A DNA stretch of 64,000 nucleotides from Bacteroidia bacterium. GTDB lineage: Bacteria; Bacteroidota; Bacteroidia; Flavobacteriales; Flavobacteriaceae. The notes beneath the pieces are model-generated. The model was not told the origin of the DNA, ran no database searches, and saw only the letters and a list, made by a program, of their open reading frames with translations. The DNA lies in NCBI GenBank assembly GCA_030432635.1, contig JAUIMB010000008.1, positions 62,001-126,000 of the forward strand, given 5' to 3'. How positions within the stretch are numbered: the stretch's first letter is position 1; every line of letters begins with the position of its first letter. A program made the translations under genes and the position numbers. Of the stretch, positions 17,529 through 26,398 are shown piece by piece.

Positions 17529-18368
17529 CTAAGAAGTTGTCGTGCTCAATTTTTTGAACGCGGAAGGTGATAAATTCGTCTGTTTTTTGAATAATCGGCT
17601 TAAATGGGATGCATCTTCAAATCCGATATCATAGGCAATTTCCTTAGAGGTTTTATTGGTGTACAACAATTGACGTTTGGCTTCTAAAACAATCCGATTG
17701 TGAATGATTTGTAAGGGACTTTTATTGTATTTGGCAAAACTGTTGGATAGTGTTTTAGGGGATTTATGCAATTTTTCTGCATAAAAAGCAATACTGTGTT
17801 CTTCCTTGAAATGTGTTTCAACCAGCAAATTAAAATGACGAAGTGTATCATTACTTACCTTGGCAATCGCCTTTTGTTTTGAACCTGATTTGAGCAATCG
17901 GGTCGTTTTTATGATAAAACGAGCCATTAACATGCGTAACATTTCAGCTTGGATGGTATCTGTGGTTTCAAATTCATCCAAAAACACGTCGTGTAGGGTT
18001 TTAAATTTATGTTGTTCGGCATCATTTAAACCAATTACAGGAATGTGCTCATTTCCGAAGAATAACAGTCCAACACAACCAACTTCCCTGTCATGATCTT
18101 TAATGCAATAGAACTCGCGGTTAAATTGATACACAATCACATCGTTACCTTTTATGAACTGAAAGTACTGAATTGAAGTAAGCGTGAGAATTTGATGTGG
18201 ATCAATGGTCATTGGTACACCATCAACCTTCACTTGAATCGGGTTGTCAGTCGTCCAAATAAACGTATACAATCCAATGGGCTTGGGTGCTTTGAAGTCT
18301 TCTAACAGTGTTTCATCACCAATGTTAAGAATGGCATTGGTAGAAAACTCGGAAAATGTCTTTATCAT
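17529..18368 (-). CDS. AraC-family transcriptional regulator
   Basis: The 279-residue protein has an N-terminal cupin-like sensing part (about 20-140) and a C-terminal AraC double helix-turn-helix (about 180-275). The first recognition unit is SIAFYAEKLHKSPKTLSNSF and the second is TSKEIAYDIGFEDASHLSRLFKK, with the conserved P at SPSAF. The AhpD-like and cupredoxin-like genes lie next downstream on the same strand after 397 bases and are the obvious candidates for control. The effector is not known. Confidence 0.92.
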   Translation of the reverse strand: MIKTFSEFSTNAILNIGDETLLEDFKAPKPIGLYTFIWTTDNPIQVKVDGVPMTIDPHQILTLTSIQYFQFIKGNDVIVYQFNREFYCIKDHDREVGCVGLLFFGNEHIPVIGLNDAEQHKFKTLHDVFLDEFETTDTIQAEMLRMLMARFIIKTTRLLKSGSKQKAIAKVSNDTLRHFNLLVETHFKEEHSIAFYAEKLHKSPKTLSNSFAKYNKSPLQIIHNRIVLEAKRQLLYTNKTSKEIAYDIGFEDASHLSRLFKKQTNLSPSAFKKLSTTTS

Positions 18369-18404
18369 GCCAACTTGGTCAACATAATTAGGCCAACATT
18401 ACAT

Positions 18405-20780
18405 TTAGTTGAGGTCTATTTCTTTTTCATCAATTATGAAATTACCTTCATCATCGATACCTTCTATAAATATTTTAATATGATCGTTATTAGTATTGAA
18501 AATCTTAAAACTTGCTTTTCCATTGTTGTCGACCTTAACCTTCGGTTTCCAACCCATAACACCATATTCCTTGAAAAAAGCTGTGGTGTAAAAACGGTAT
18601 TTTGGCGTGTAGAATGTTTTTGCTCTAGAGAACGTCAACGGAAATTCATAAACTTTGTAGTTGTCACCATACTGTGTTGTTAGCTGAATGTTAGGGTCAG
18701 TCCAAATTTTAATAACACCTGCACCACCACGAACACCTTCACCAATACCAGTTTTATTGATTTCAATATAGTCTACAGTACTCATATCAAAAGTCGCCAA
18801 AAAACCAAAATCGGCTAACATCGTACCATCTAAAAATACCACAGGAGTGATATTGTTAGGTGTTAAGGGATTTCTCACGGAAATAGTCAAAAGCCCACCA
18901 TAATCTGAAGTCACAAACCCTTTCCTGCTTAGGTATTGCGCTAATGTTCTATTGGATGTACGCATTTGTTCATCAAAGAAATCCACAGTACCATGAGCAC
19001 GTCGCTCTATGGTTTCCATTCGGGTTTCTTTCTTACTTGCCTCGATAAGTACTTCATCAAGCTCTTGGGTTTCGTCTAAAATTGATGAAGCAAAGGATTG
19101 AATTTGAGTTGCAACTGTATATGGAATGGCATTTGGTTTTAAAGTGCTGTATTCGTGTATAAATTCGGGAACTTTCGATGGCGAAAATTGTAAATAAATA
19201 TTGGGTTTGTTCATCTTTCCTTTTTTATTGATTTCACCGATGTTTATTTTTTCGTTATCACTAGGAAATAATCCGGTTTTTATAAAACTCTTTTCATTGT
19301 CACCGACGACAAAGACATCTCCTTTGCTCTCCCTTAATGCGAATATCATGAACTGGTTTGATTTTCTGGAGTTGATGTTTGCTTGAATCCCAATTCCATT
19401 TTCAAAGGCAAAGGAATTCTTTGGGATGTCATTAAAAATAGTGTGCCAATCATAGCTACTCCAACCTTGGGTTATGAGAAGGTTGTCTAATTCATATTTT
19501 TTCTTTCTATCCATATCCTCAAAGTAATAGCCTCCATTTTCAATATAACCGTTAATATAAGGCTGTAATAAGGTGTATGAGGCGATGTTTTGATGACTGC
19601 CATACGATTTTGTGTCTGGATGCAACACAGAAACACTCATGTTGTGCTTACGAGTTGGGTTAAGTCCATTGACCGAAAAACTAATTTCAAGTGAATCAAA
19701 ATCCTTTATAAAGTGAGGTTGTTCGATACGATTGATGGTGATGTTCTCATGATTGAAGTAAAGGCGTTCTAGGATAGGATCATTACTACTGCTAAAAACC
19801 GTAAAGATGTTCATGCCAGCATATAAATCGGTTTTCTTTATGAGTTTTAAAACCTCAGGCTTATCAAAACTAAAGGAAAGCACCTTCATCAATCTACCAT
19901 TGTGAATGGCAAGTTTATAGGTGTTGTTTTGTATTTCAGGAAAGGTCGCCGTATTTGTCTTAAGATTAATGGCAACATTTTTTCCTAGATCAGTTAACAT
20001 TAGATTAAAGCCTTTGGGTTTTGGACTGCCGATATTAAATATGAATCTTTTTCCTAAGTGTTCAATTTTTGCAATATACGATTGACCGACTTTTGGTGTT
20101 AGAAGAAAGCGTCCAATACCTACTGTGTTGGTTTTAAAGGTTGTAATGATCTCTTCATTGGTATTCAATATGATGCCTTCAACTTCCGACACCCCAAAAC
20201 CTTCACTGTTTTTAACAACGACACCTAGTGTGTTTTGGATGTCAGCTACGAGATGTCCACCTTCAGGCAAAAATTGGGTGTCCAATTCATTTTCTATGTG
20301 TTCTGACCTCACAATATTATCGGTTTCTGGATCAATAACCCTTACAGTTTCCACAAAAAGATTCTGTTCGTCAAAGTTTTTCATCCAATTGGTATAGGCC
20401 ATAATGGTATATTCACCTGATGTATAATTCTCATTGACGTCAAAAGTGCCAATAGCATAACCATCAGTAACCTTGATTAGTTGTTTATCAATGATAGTAT
20501 TGTTCTTGTCAGAAATGGTACAATACAAATTGGTTGTTACCGCTGACGGTTTTTTTGTGTTTTTGTCCAATACATAAGCACTTAACCCAATGCATTCACC
20601 TTTGATGTAAACCGATTTGTTCAAGTGTACATAAACCACTTCCCTAGGTAATTTTGCATAATTATTATAAAGTTCCAAGATGTCTGTTTCAGTTTGTGAA
20701 AACCCAAACGATGAGCAAAATAGGATTAATAAAACGTATGCGGAACGACGTAGGATTGTGTTGATGGTTGATTGTTTCAT
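18405..20780 (-). CDS. exported MG2-like / TonB-plug domain protein
   Basis: From the ATG at 20778-20780 the product has 791 residues. An ATG 36 bases earlier would spoil the signal peptide. The signal (about 5-29) ends FGFSQ. Residues about 40-150 resemble the MG2 domain of bacterial alpha-2-macroglobulins (VYVHLNKSVYIKGE). Near 620-710 there is a TonB-receptor plug-like domain (TLAQYLSRKGF, PVVFLDGTML, VDYIEINKTG, RGGAGVIKIWT). No beta-barrel follows. Such proteins are common in flavobacteria and probably work at the outer membrane with TonB systems. No partner is encoded next to it. Confidence 0.82.
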   Translation of the reverse strand: MKQSTINTILRRSAYVLLILFCSSFGFSQTETDILELYNNYAKLPREVVYVHLNKSVYIKGECIGLSAYVLDKNTKKPSAVTTNLYCTISDKNNTIIDKQLIKVTDGYAIGTFDVNENYTSGEYTIMAYTNWMKNFDEQNLFVETVRVIDPETDNIVRSEHIENELDTQFLPEGGHLVADIQNTLGVVVKNSEGFGVSEVEGIILNTNEEIITTFKTNTVGIGRFLLTPKVGQSYIAKIEHLGKRFIFNIGSPKPKGFNLMLTDLGKNVAINLKTNTATFPEIQNNTYKLAIHNGRLMKVLSFSFDKPEVLKLIKKTDLYAGMNIFTVFSSSNDPILERLYFNHENITINRIEQPHFIKDFDSLEISFSVNGLNPTRKHNMSVSVLHPDTKSYGSHQNIASYTLLQPYINGYIENGGYYFEDMDRKKKYELDNLLITQGWSSYDWHTIFNDIPKNSFAFENGIGIQANINSRKSNQFMIFALRESKGDVFVVGDNEKSFIKTGLFPSDNEKINIGEINKKGKMNKPNIYLQFSPSKVPEFIHEYSTLKPNAIPYTVATQIQSFASSILDETQELDEVLIEASKKETRMETIERRAHGTVDFFDEQMRTSNRTLAQYLSRKGFVTSDYGGLLTISVRNPLTPNNITPVVFLDGTMLADFGFLATFDMSTVDYIEINKTGIGEGVRGGAGVIKIWTDPNIQLTTQYGDNYKVYEFPLTFSRAKTFYTPKYRFYTTAFFKEYGVMGWKPKVKVDNNGKASFKIFNTNNDHIKIFIEGIDDEGNFIIDEKEIDLN

Positions 20781-20959
20781 TTGGATTGGGTTTATATAGA
20801 AAAAAAACTCATACAATCAAATCTAAGAGAATTAATTGTAATTGCTAGACTAATTTTTAATTTTTTACATAAGAAAATTCCTAAAAAAGCATCAAACTTA
20901 ATGCCATATCAACATTTATGTTGGGTTGAATTATAGATATTGTAAAAACAGGCTTGGGC

Positions 20960-20991
20960 TTGACTCAAATACCAAAGCTTCATTATCTTTA
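20960..20991 (+). promoter_or_regulatory. predicted promoter of PEP carboxylase gene
   Basis: TTG at 20960-20962 and TATCTTTA at 20984-20991 are separated by 21 bases, close to the Bacteroidota -33/-7 pattern. The ATG follows 18 bases later. Confidence 0.5.
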
Positions 20992-21009
20992 TTAAAATGA
21001 TTATTGAAT

Positions 21010-23589
21010 ATGGCAACACAGCCCAAACTCACTAGATTTAAACAACATGTAACGGCTAAATACAATATTTACAATAGTGTTTTTATGACTTTACCGTTCG
21101 ATACTATTACTAAAACTGTGGTTTTGTTACCCTTGTTTCATGAAACTTGTAAAAAGGGTTACGAAGCTGGTGATGATCCTACAACTATCGTAGAGACCTT
21201 TTTCAAGAAATATCAAGCGCGTCGAAACGAGAAGAGCCAGATCAATTTACTCTTCCGATTCATTCAATATATTGAGCGGCAAGTCGTTTTATTTGATGCT
21301 GTTGAGGACGCTTCTTTTTCTGTAGTTCAAAACATGGAAGGCGTCGGTACACTAAGAAATCTTAAAGAAAATGCCGAAGCCGATAATAAAAAGCAACTAC
21401 TGCAAGAATATTTGGAGGCCATCAAAGTGAGGATTGTACTTACAGCTCATCCAACCCAGTTTTATCCTGGTACAGTTCTAGGCATCATTACAGATCTATC
21501 AGAGGCTATTAAGACCGATAATCTTCCCGAGATCGAAAGCTTGTTGGCGCAATTGGGAAAAACCCCATTTTTTAAAGATAAAAAACCAACGCCTTATGAT
21601 GAAGCCGTTAATTTGGTTTGGTACCTCAAGAACGTTTTTTATCACTCCTTCGGAAGGATTTATGATTATGCACAACAGAATATTTTTGATGGACGAGAAA
21701 TTGACAATCCTATTTTAAATATTGGTTTTTGGCCAGGTGGTGATCGTGATGGAAATCCATTTGTAACACCAGAAACAACACGAAACGTGGCAAAAAAGTT
21801 GAGGGAGTCTATTGTAAAGAAATACATTAAGGATGTCAAATACTTAAGACGTCGCCTCACATTCCGTGGCATAAGAGAACGTATCATTGATATCAACAAT
21901 AGGCTTCACAATATTTTGCTTGGAAAAGAGGGTCAATTATCACTTGACGAATTTGTGCAGGAACTTCATGACCTAAGAGCCATGCTTATATCTGAACATC
22001 AATCACTGTATGTTGACCAAGTGACAAGTCTCATCAATAAAACAACTCTTTTTGGCTATCATTTTGCCAGTTTGGATATTCGTCAGGATAGTCGTGTACA
22101 CGATGCCATGTTTAAAGCTTTGGTCTCCGAACTTATTGAAAATGGATCGAACTTGTTCCCTAGAAATTTCTTTGAGATGGATGTATCGCAACAACTGAAA
22201 CATTTGTCAGCGATTAAAGGCAATATTGGTGACATTGAATTCAAGGATGAATTGGCCATCAACATCGTAGAAACTGTAAAGGTTATGAAGGCAATTCAAG
22301 ATGACAATGGAGAAGTCGCCTGTAATCGATATATTATTAGTAATAATCAAACGACACTCAATGTCTTACAACTTTTTGCAATGTTGAAAATTATTGCGTT
22401 TCACGATGAACTTACGGCAGATGTGGTGCCTTTGTTTGAAACGGTTCCCGATTTGGAAGTCGCTCCCAAAGTAATGGAAGACTTATATACAAATGACCAT
22501 TATCGAGAACATCTAAAACAGCGAGGAAACAAACAAACTATTATGCTAGGGTTTAGTGACGGTACAAAAGATGGAGGATATCTCATGGCGAATTGGGCTA
22601 TTTTTAAGGCGAAGGAAGCTCTTACAATCTTGTCTAGACAGTATGGGATTGATGTCATTTTCTTTGATGGTCGAGGTGGTCCACCTGCGAGAGGTGGAGG
22701 GAATACGCATCAATTTTACGCATCACTAGGGCCAACTATTGAGGATAAGGAAATTCAATTAACCATTCAAGGACAAACCATAAGCTCTAATTTTGGAACC
22801 TTGGATTCTTCACGTTTCAACATGGAGCAATTGATAAGTTCTGGAATTGCTAATCGTCTCAATGACAAGAACAATGCGATGTCTCCTGAAAATAAAGCTG
22901 TGATGAATGATCTTGCCGATTTGAGTTATAAGGCCTATGTTGATTTTAAAAACCACCCAAAATTCCTAAGTTATCTTCAACATATGAGTACATTAAAGTA
23001 TTATGCGAAGACTAACATTGGTAGTCGTCCATCTAAGCGCGGTAAATCAACAGCGTTAGTGTTTTCCGATTTGCGTGCTATTCCGTTTGTAGGCAGTTGG
23101 ACACAGCTCAAGCAAAATGTTCCTGGGTTTTTTGGCGTCGGAAAGGCCTTGAAAGCATTTGAGGATAAAGGCGAATTCGAAAAAGTACAGAAACTGTATG
23201 ATGAGTCTAAATTCTTCAAGGCTTTAATTAGCAATAGTATGATGTCTTTGACCAAATCTTTCTTTAACTTAACAAAGTATATGGCTGAAGATACAGAATA
23301 TGGTGACTTTTGGAATCTTATTTTTGAAGAATACCAGACTTCAAAGCGATTGATATTGAAACTGGCTGGTTTTGAAACCTTGATGGAAAACGAGCCTGTT
23401 GGAAAGGCCTCTATTGAAGTCAGAGAATCGATTGTTTTACCGTTGCTTACCATTCAGCAATATGCCTTGAGGAAAATCAAGGAATTGGAAAAAGCCGATA
23501 TCAAAAATGAAGAACAATTGGAGATTTTTGAAAAAATGGTTACCAGAGCCATGTTTGGCAATATCAACGCAAGCCGAAATTCGGCTTAG
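21010..23589 (+). CDS. ppc: phosphoenolpyruvate carboxylase
   Basis: The 859-residue enzyme makes oxaloacetate from PEP and bicarbonate, refilling the TCA cycle. All catalytic signatures are present: TAHPT with His147, GGDRDGNPFVT near 240-250, GFSDGTKDGG near 515-525 and GRGGPPARGGG near 555-565. The last residues (NASRNSA) are one short of the usual NTG end, as seen in other Bacteroidota forms. I chose the ATG at 21010. A TTG two codons earlier is in frame. It is followed after 76 bases by a sugar transporter gene on the same strand. Confidence 0.97.
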   Translation: MATQPKLTRFKQHVTAKYNIYNSVFMTLPFDTITKTVVLLPLFHETCKKGYEAGDDPTTIVETFFKKYQARRNEKSQINLLFRFIQYIERQVVLFDAVEDASFSVVQNMEGVGTLRNLKENAEADNKKQLLQEYLEAIKVRIVLTAHPTQFYPGTVLGIITDLSEAIKTDNLPEIESLLAQLGKTPFFKDKKPTPYDEAVNLVWYLKNVFYHSFGRIYDYAQQNIFDGREIDNPILNIGFWPGGDRDGNPFVTPETTRNVAKKLRESIVKKYIKDVKYLRRRLTFRGIRERIIDINNRLHNILLGKEGQLSLDEFVQELHDLRAMLISEHQSLYVDQVTSLINKTTLFGYHFASLDIRQDSRVHDAMFKALVSELIENGSNLFPRNFFEMDVSQQLKHLSAIKGNIGDIEFKDELAINIVETVKVMKAIQDDNGEVACNRYIISNNQTTLNVLQLFAMLKIIAFHDELTADVVPLFETVPDLEVAPKVMEDLYTNDHYREHLKQRGNKQTIMLGFSDGTKDGGYLMANWAIFKAKEALTILSRQYGIDVIFFDGRGGPPARGGGNTHQFYASLGPTIEDKEIQLTIQGQTISSNFGTLDSSRFNMEQLISSGIANRLNDKNNAMSPENKAVMNDLADLSYKAYVDFKNHPKFLSYLQHMSTLKYYAKTNIGSRPSKRGKSTALVFSDLRAIPFVGSWTQLKQNVPGFFGVGKALKAFEDKGEFEKVQKLYDESKFFKALISNSMMSLTKSFFNLTKYMAEDTEYGDFWNLIFEEYQTSKRLILKLAGFETLMENEPVGKASIEVRESIVLPLLTIQQYALRKIKELEKADIKNEEQLEIFEKMVTRAMFGNINASRNSA

Positions 23590-23665
23590 CATTTGAGTTT
23601 CTGAAATTTGCTCGACGACTGTCTTTTGACCTGTTGAAGAGACCATTAAGACCAAATTAGTCATT

Positions 23666-25048
23666 ATGAAAAAACAAACTTACCTCATACTTATCACTGT
23701 TATTTCAGCTCTTGGCGGACTCTTATTTGGTTATGATACAGGTGTTATTAATGGCGCTCAATTCTATTTGAGTAAATATTTTGACTTGAGTGATGCCATG
23801 AAAGGTTGGGTTGTTGGAAGTGCCTTGTTGGGTTGCTTTTTTGGTGCAGTTTTGGCTGGTAAGCTAAGTATTGCTATTGGTCGTAAAAAATCCTTGATTG
23901 TTTCTGCTATTTTATTCACTATTTCGGCTTATGGTTCTGGTCTTCCGGAAATAGTCCCAGAATCGGTGACGGTTTTGGTGATTTTTAGGATAATTGGAGG
24001 ATTGGGTATTGGCATTGCTTCCATGAATGCACCAATGTACATTGCAGAACTTGCTCCAAGTACTATTCGTGGTAAAATGGTGACATATTACCAATTGGCC
24101 ATTGTCCTTGGTTTTTTTAGTGTGTTTCTAGTGACATATGTTATTGGAGATCGTTTATCCCAAGCGGAAAATATTGCAATAGGTTGGCGCCACATGTTTT
24201 GGTCAGAATTGGTGCCGAGCTTACTATTTTTGATCTTGTTGTTCTTTGTTCCTAGAAGTCCGAGATGGCTCTGTCTTAAAGGTAAGTCTGATGAAGCATT
24301 GGTAGTCTTGGAAAAGATTCAGAATATTGAAAATGCGAAACAAGATATTGCTGAAATAAAGGCTTCAATTGAAGATAAAAATGTTCAATCAAGAAAAGTA
24401 AACTACTTCTCAAAATCCATATTGACCATTATTTTAATTGGGACAGTACTTTCGGTACTACAACAGTTCACAGGAATAAATGCCGTACTCTATTATGGCG
24501 CAGATATTTTTGAGAAGGCCCTTGGTTTTGGTGAAGAGGACGTATTAAAACAACAAATTCTTCTCGCTTTTGTAAATGTAGTATTTACTCTTGTAGCGAT
24601 GTACACTGTAGATAAGTTTGGAAGAAAACCTCTAATTTACATTGGTTCTATAGGAATGATTAGCGGATTTTTATTACTTGGAATAACCTTGCAACAGGAA
24701 GCCGTTGGTGTGCTTTCCCTTATTGGGATTTTGATATTTATTGCTTCATTTTCCTTGTCTATGGGACCGATTGTTTGGGTGCTATTGTCAGAGATGTTTC
24801 CCAATAAAATTAGAAGTGTGGCCATGTCAGTAGCTGTCGCAGCACAATGGGCTGCCAATTATTTGGTATCGCAAACCTTTCCGATGGTTGTTGGAAGTGA
24901 TGTCAATAATAGTGCTATTTGGAATGGCTCATTACCGTATTTTATATTCATCGCATTTATAATTGTAATCATCATAGTGACCTACAAATATATTCCTGAA
25001 ACTAAAGGCAAATCCCTTGAAGAATTAGAAGGTATTTGGAAGGCCTAA
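23666..25048 (+). CDS. MFS sugar/proton symporter (sugar porter family)
   Basis: The 460-residue protein has 12 predicted membrane helices and sugar-porter signatures: GGLLFGYDTGVINGA (residues 18-32), IGRKKS, a PRSPRWL motif in the central loop, QQFTGINAVLYYG and the C-terminal PETKGKSLEELE. It resembles XylE/GalP-type monosaccharide symporters. The substrate cannot be told from sequence alone. Placement after PEP carboxylase fits general carbon metabolism. Confidence 0.93.
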   Translation: MKKQTYLILITVISALGGLLFGYDTGVINGAQFYLSKYFDLSDAMKGWVVGSALLGCFFGAVLAGKLSIAIGRKKSLIVSAILFTISAYGSGLPEIVPESVTVLVIFRIIGGLGIGIASMNAPMYIAELAPSTIRGKMVTYYQLAIVLGFFSVFLVTYVIGDRLSQAENIAIGWRHMFWSELVPSLLFLILLFFVPRSPRWLCLKGKSDEALVVLEKIQNIENAKQDIAEIKASIEDKNVQSRKVNYFSKSILTIILIGTVLSVLQQFTGINAVLYYGADIFEKALGFGEEDVLKQQILLAFVNVVFTLVAMYTVDKFGRKPLIYIGSIGMISGFLLLGITLQQEAVGVLSLIGILIFIASFSLSMGPIVWVLLSEMFPNKIRSVAMSVAVAAQWAANYLVSQTFPMVVGSDVNNSAIWNGSLPYFIFIAFIIVIIIVTYKYIPETKGKSLEELEGIWKA

Positions 25049-25059
25049 TCTTAGACTAT

Positions 25060-25962
25060 TTAAAAGAAGATCTCTTGAGCCAGTCTGAAGGTATTGGCAT
25101 GAGCCTCAACGATAATTTTGATGTCTGGAGAGTAACCGCCTCCCATACTGCACATTATTGGTATATGGTTCGATTGGCAAGTTTTTAGGACATATTCATC
25201 TCGTTGCTTACAGCCTTCTAAAGACATACCTAGTTTACCCAGTTTGTCAGATGCTATAACATCTACACCACAGAGATAATACACAAAATCGGGTTGCTCT
25301 TGTGTTATCAGCTTTGGAAGCACGTCATACAGGATGTTTAGGTAATCCTTGTCATTGGTGTTGGTCTCTAGAGCGATGTCCAAATCACTGTGTTCTTTCT
25401 TAAATGGATAATTGGCTTTTCCGTGCATTGAAAATGTAAACACGGAAGGGTCATCTTGAAAAATTTCGGCTGTGCCATTACCTTGATGCACATCTAGATC
25501 GACAATTAAAATCTTATTGGCTAGTTTTTGATGCTGAAGATATCGTGCTCCTATGGCTTGATCGTTCAATAAACAAAAGGCTTCACCACGATTGCTATAA
25601 GCATGATGAGTGCCACCTGCAATGTTCATTGCAATGCCATGGGTTAAGGCAAATGTACTCGCTTTTATCGTGCCATCAGCAATAATGACCTCTCGTTCGA
25701 CCAATGTGTCACTTAGTGGAAATCCGATTTTTCTCGCGGCTCGTTTGTTTAGGGTTAGTTGTTTTAAATCTTTTAGATAATCTTTGGTATGTACGCGAAG
25801 GATATGGTTGTCTTTAGGAATTTCAGGTTTAAAAAAATTGGCCTTGGTGCAAGTCCCTTCATAGATCAATTGTTCAGGCAGCAACTCATACTTTAACATA
25901 GGGAAACGATGTCCTTCAGGTAAAGGATGTTTGTAAATAGGATGATAGGCTATTTTGAGCAT
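25060..25962 (-). CDS. histone-deacetylase-fold amidohydrolase (AcuC/HDAC-like)
   Basis: This 300-residue protein has class I-like HDAC features: the His pair at GGTHH (119-120), the zinc-ligand motif DLDVHQGNG (Asp157, His159), and YLCGVDVIASDKLG near the other zinc ligand. Bacterial relatives deacetylate acetyl-lysine proteins or small acetyl-amines, so the substrate stays open. It is convergent with the sugar transporter gene, with 11 bases between stops. It appears monocistronic. Confidence 0.92.
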   Translation of the reverse strand: MLKIAYHPIYKHPLPEGHRFPMLKYELLPEQLIYEGTCTKANFFKPEIPKDNHILRVHTKDYLKDLKQLTLNKRAARKIGFPLSDTLVEREVIIADGTIKASTFALTHGIAMNIAGGTHHAYSNRGEAFCLLNDQAIGARYLQHQKLANKILIVDLDVHQGNGTAEIFQDDPSVFTFSMHGKANYPFKKEHSDLDIALETNTNDKDYLNILYDVLPKLITQEQPDFVYYLCGVDVIASDKLGKLGMSLEGCKQRDEYVLKTCQSNHIPIMCSMGGGYSPDIKIIVEAHANTFRLAQEIFF

Positions 25963-26064
25963 TTGAAAGGAAAGGAGTTTCAGTGGTTTTGCATTGTTGA
26001 TATACTTTAATGGTTTTCAGTACGTTAGTTATAATCAATAGCATCAATCAATTTCAGCATCACT

Positions 26065-26394
26065 ATGAAAACCGTATTCGTTATGGGTTTGTTTTTAATT
26101 GCAAACAATATATCGTTTTCTCAAAACAACACCCTTAATTCAGTCACTAAAACGTCCGACTCAAAGGTTTTTGAATGTTACCCTAATCCTGTTAAGGACC
26201 ATTTATACGTCATTGGAACCTATAAAATCAACCAAATCGAAATCATCGATATTTTAGGAAAGCGGGTTGCGCTTTACAAGTATGATAAAAGTATCATAAG
26301 AATGAACATTTCCCAATTGCCCAAGGGCATATATCTCATCAAGGTTACAGATGAAAAAGGAATGCAAGCCACCAAAAAACTGATTGCTGAATAG
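26065..26394 (+). CDS. small exported protein made almost only of a T9SS sorting domain
   Basis: The 109-residue product has a signal peptide (1-20, ending SFSQ), a short linker, then a type A T9SS C-terminal sorting domain (about 37-109) with YPNPVKDHL, IEIIDILGKRV and LPKGIYLIKVTDEKG. There is no cargo domain. It may be a relic of a larger cargo gene, or a small protein in its own right. Its stop is 4 bases from the convergent metG stop. Confidence 0.85.
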   Translation: MKTVFVMGLFLIANNISFSQNNTLNSVTKTSDSKVFECYPNPVKDHLYVIGTYKINQIEIIDILGKRVALYKYDKSIIRMNISQLPKGIYLIKVTDEKGMQATKKLIAE

Positions 26395-26398
26395 GCGA

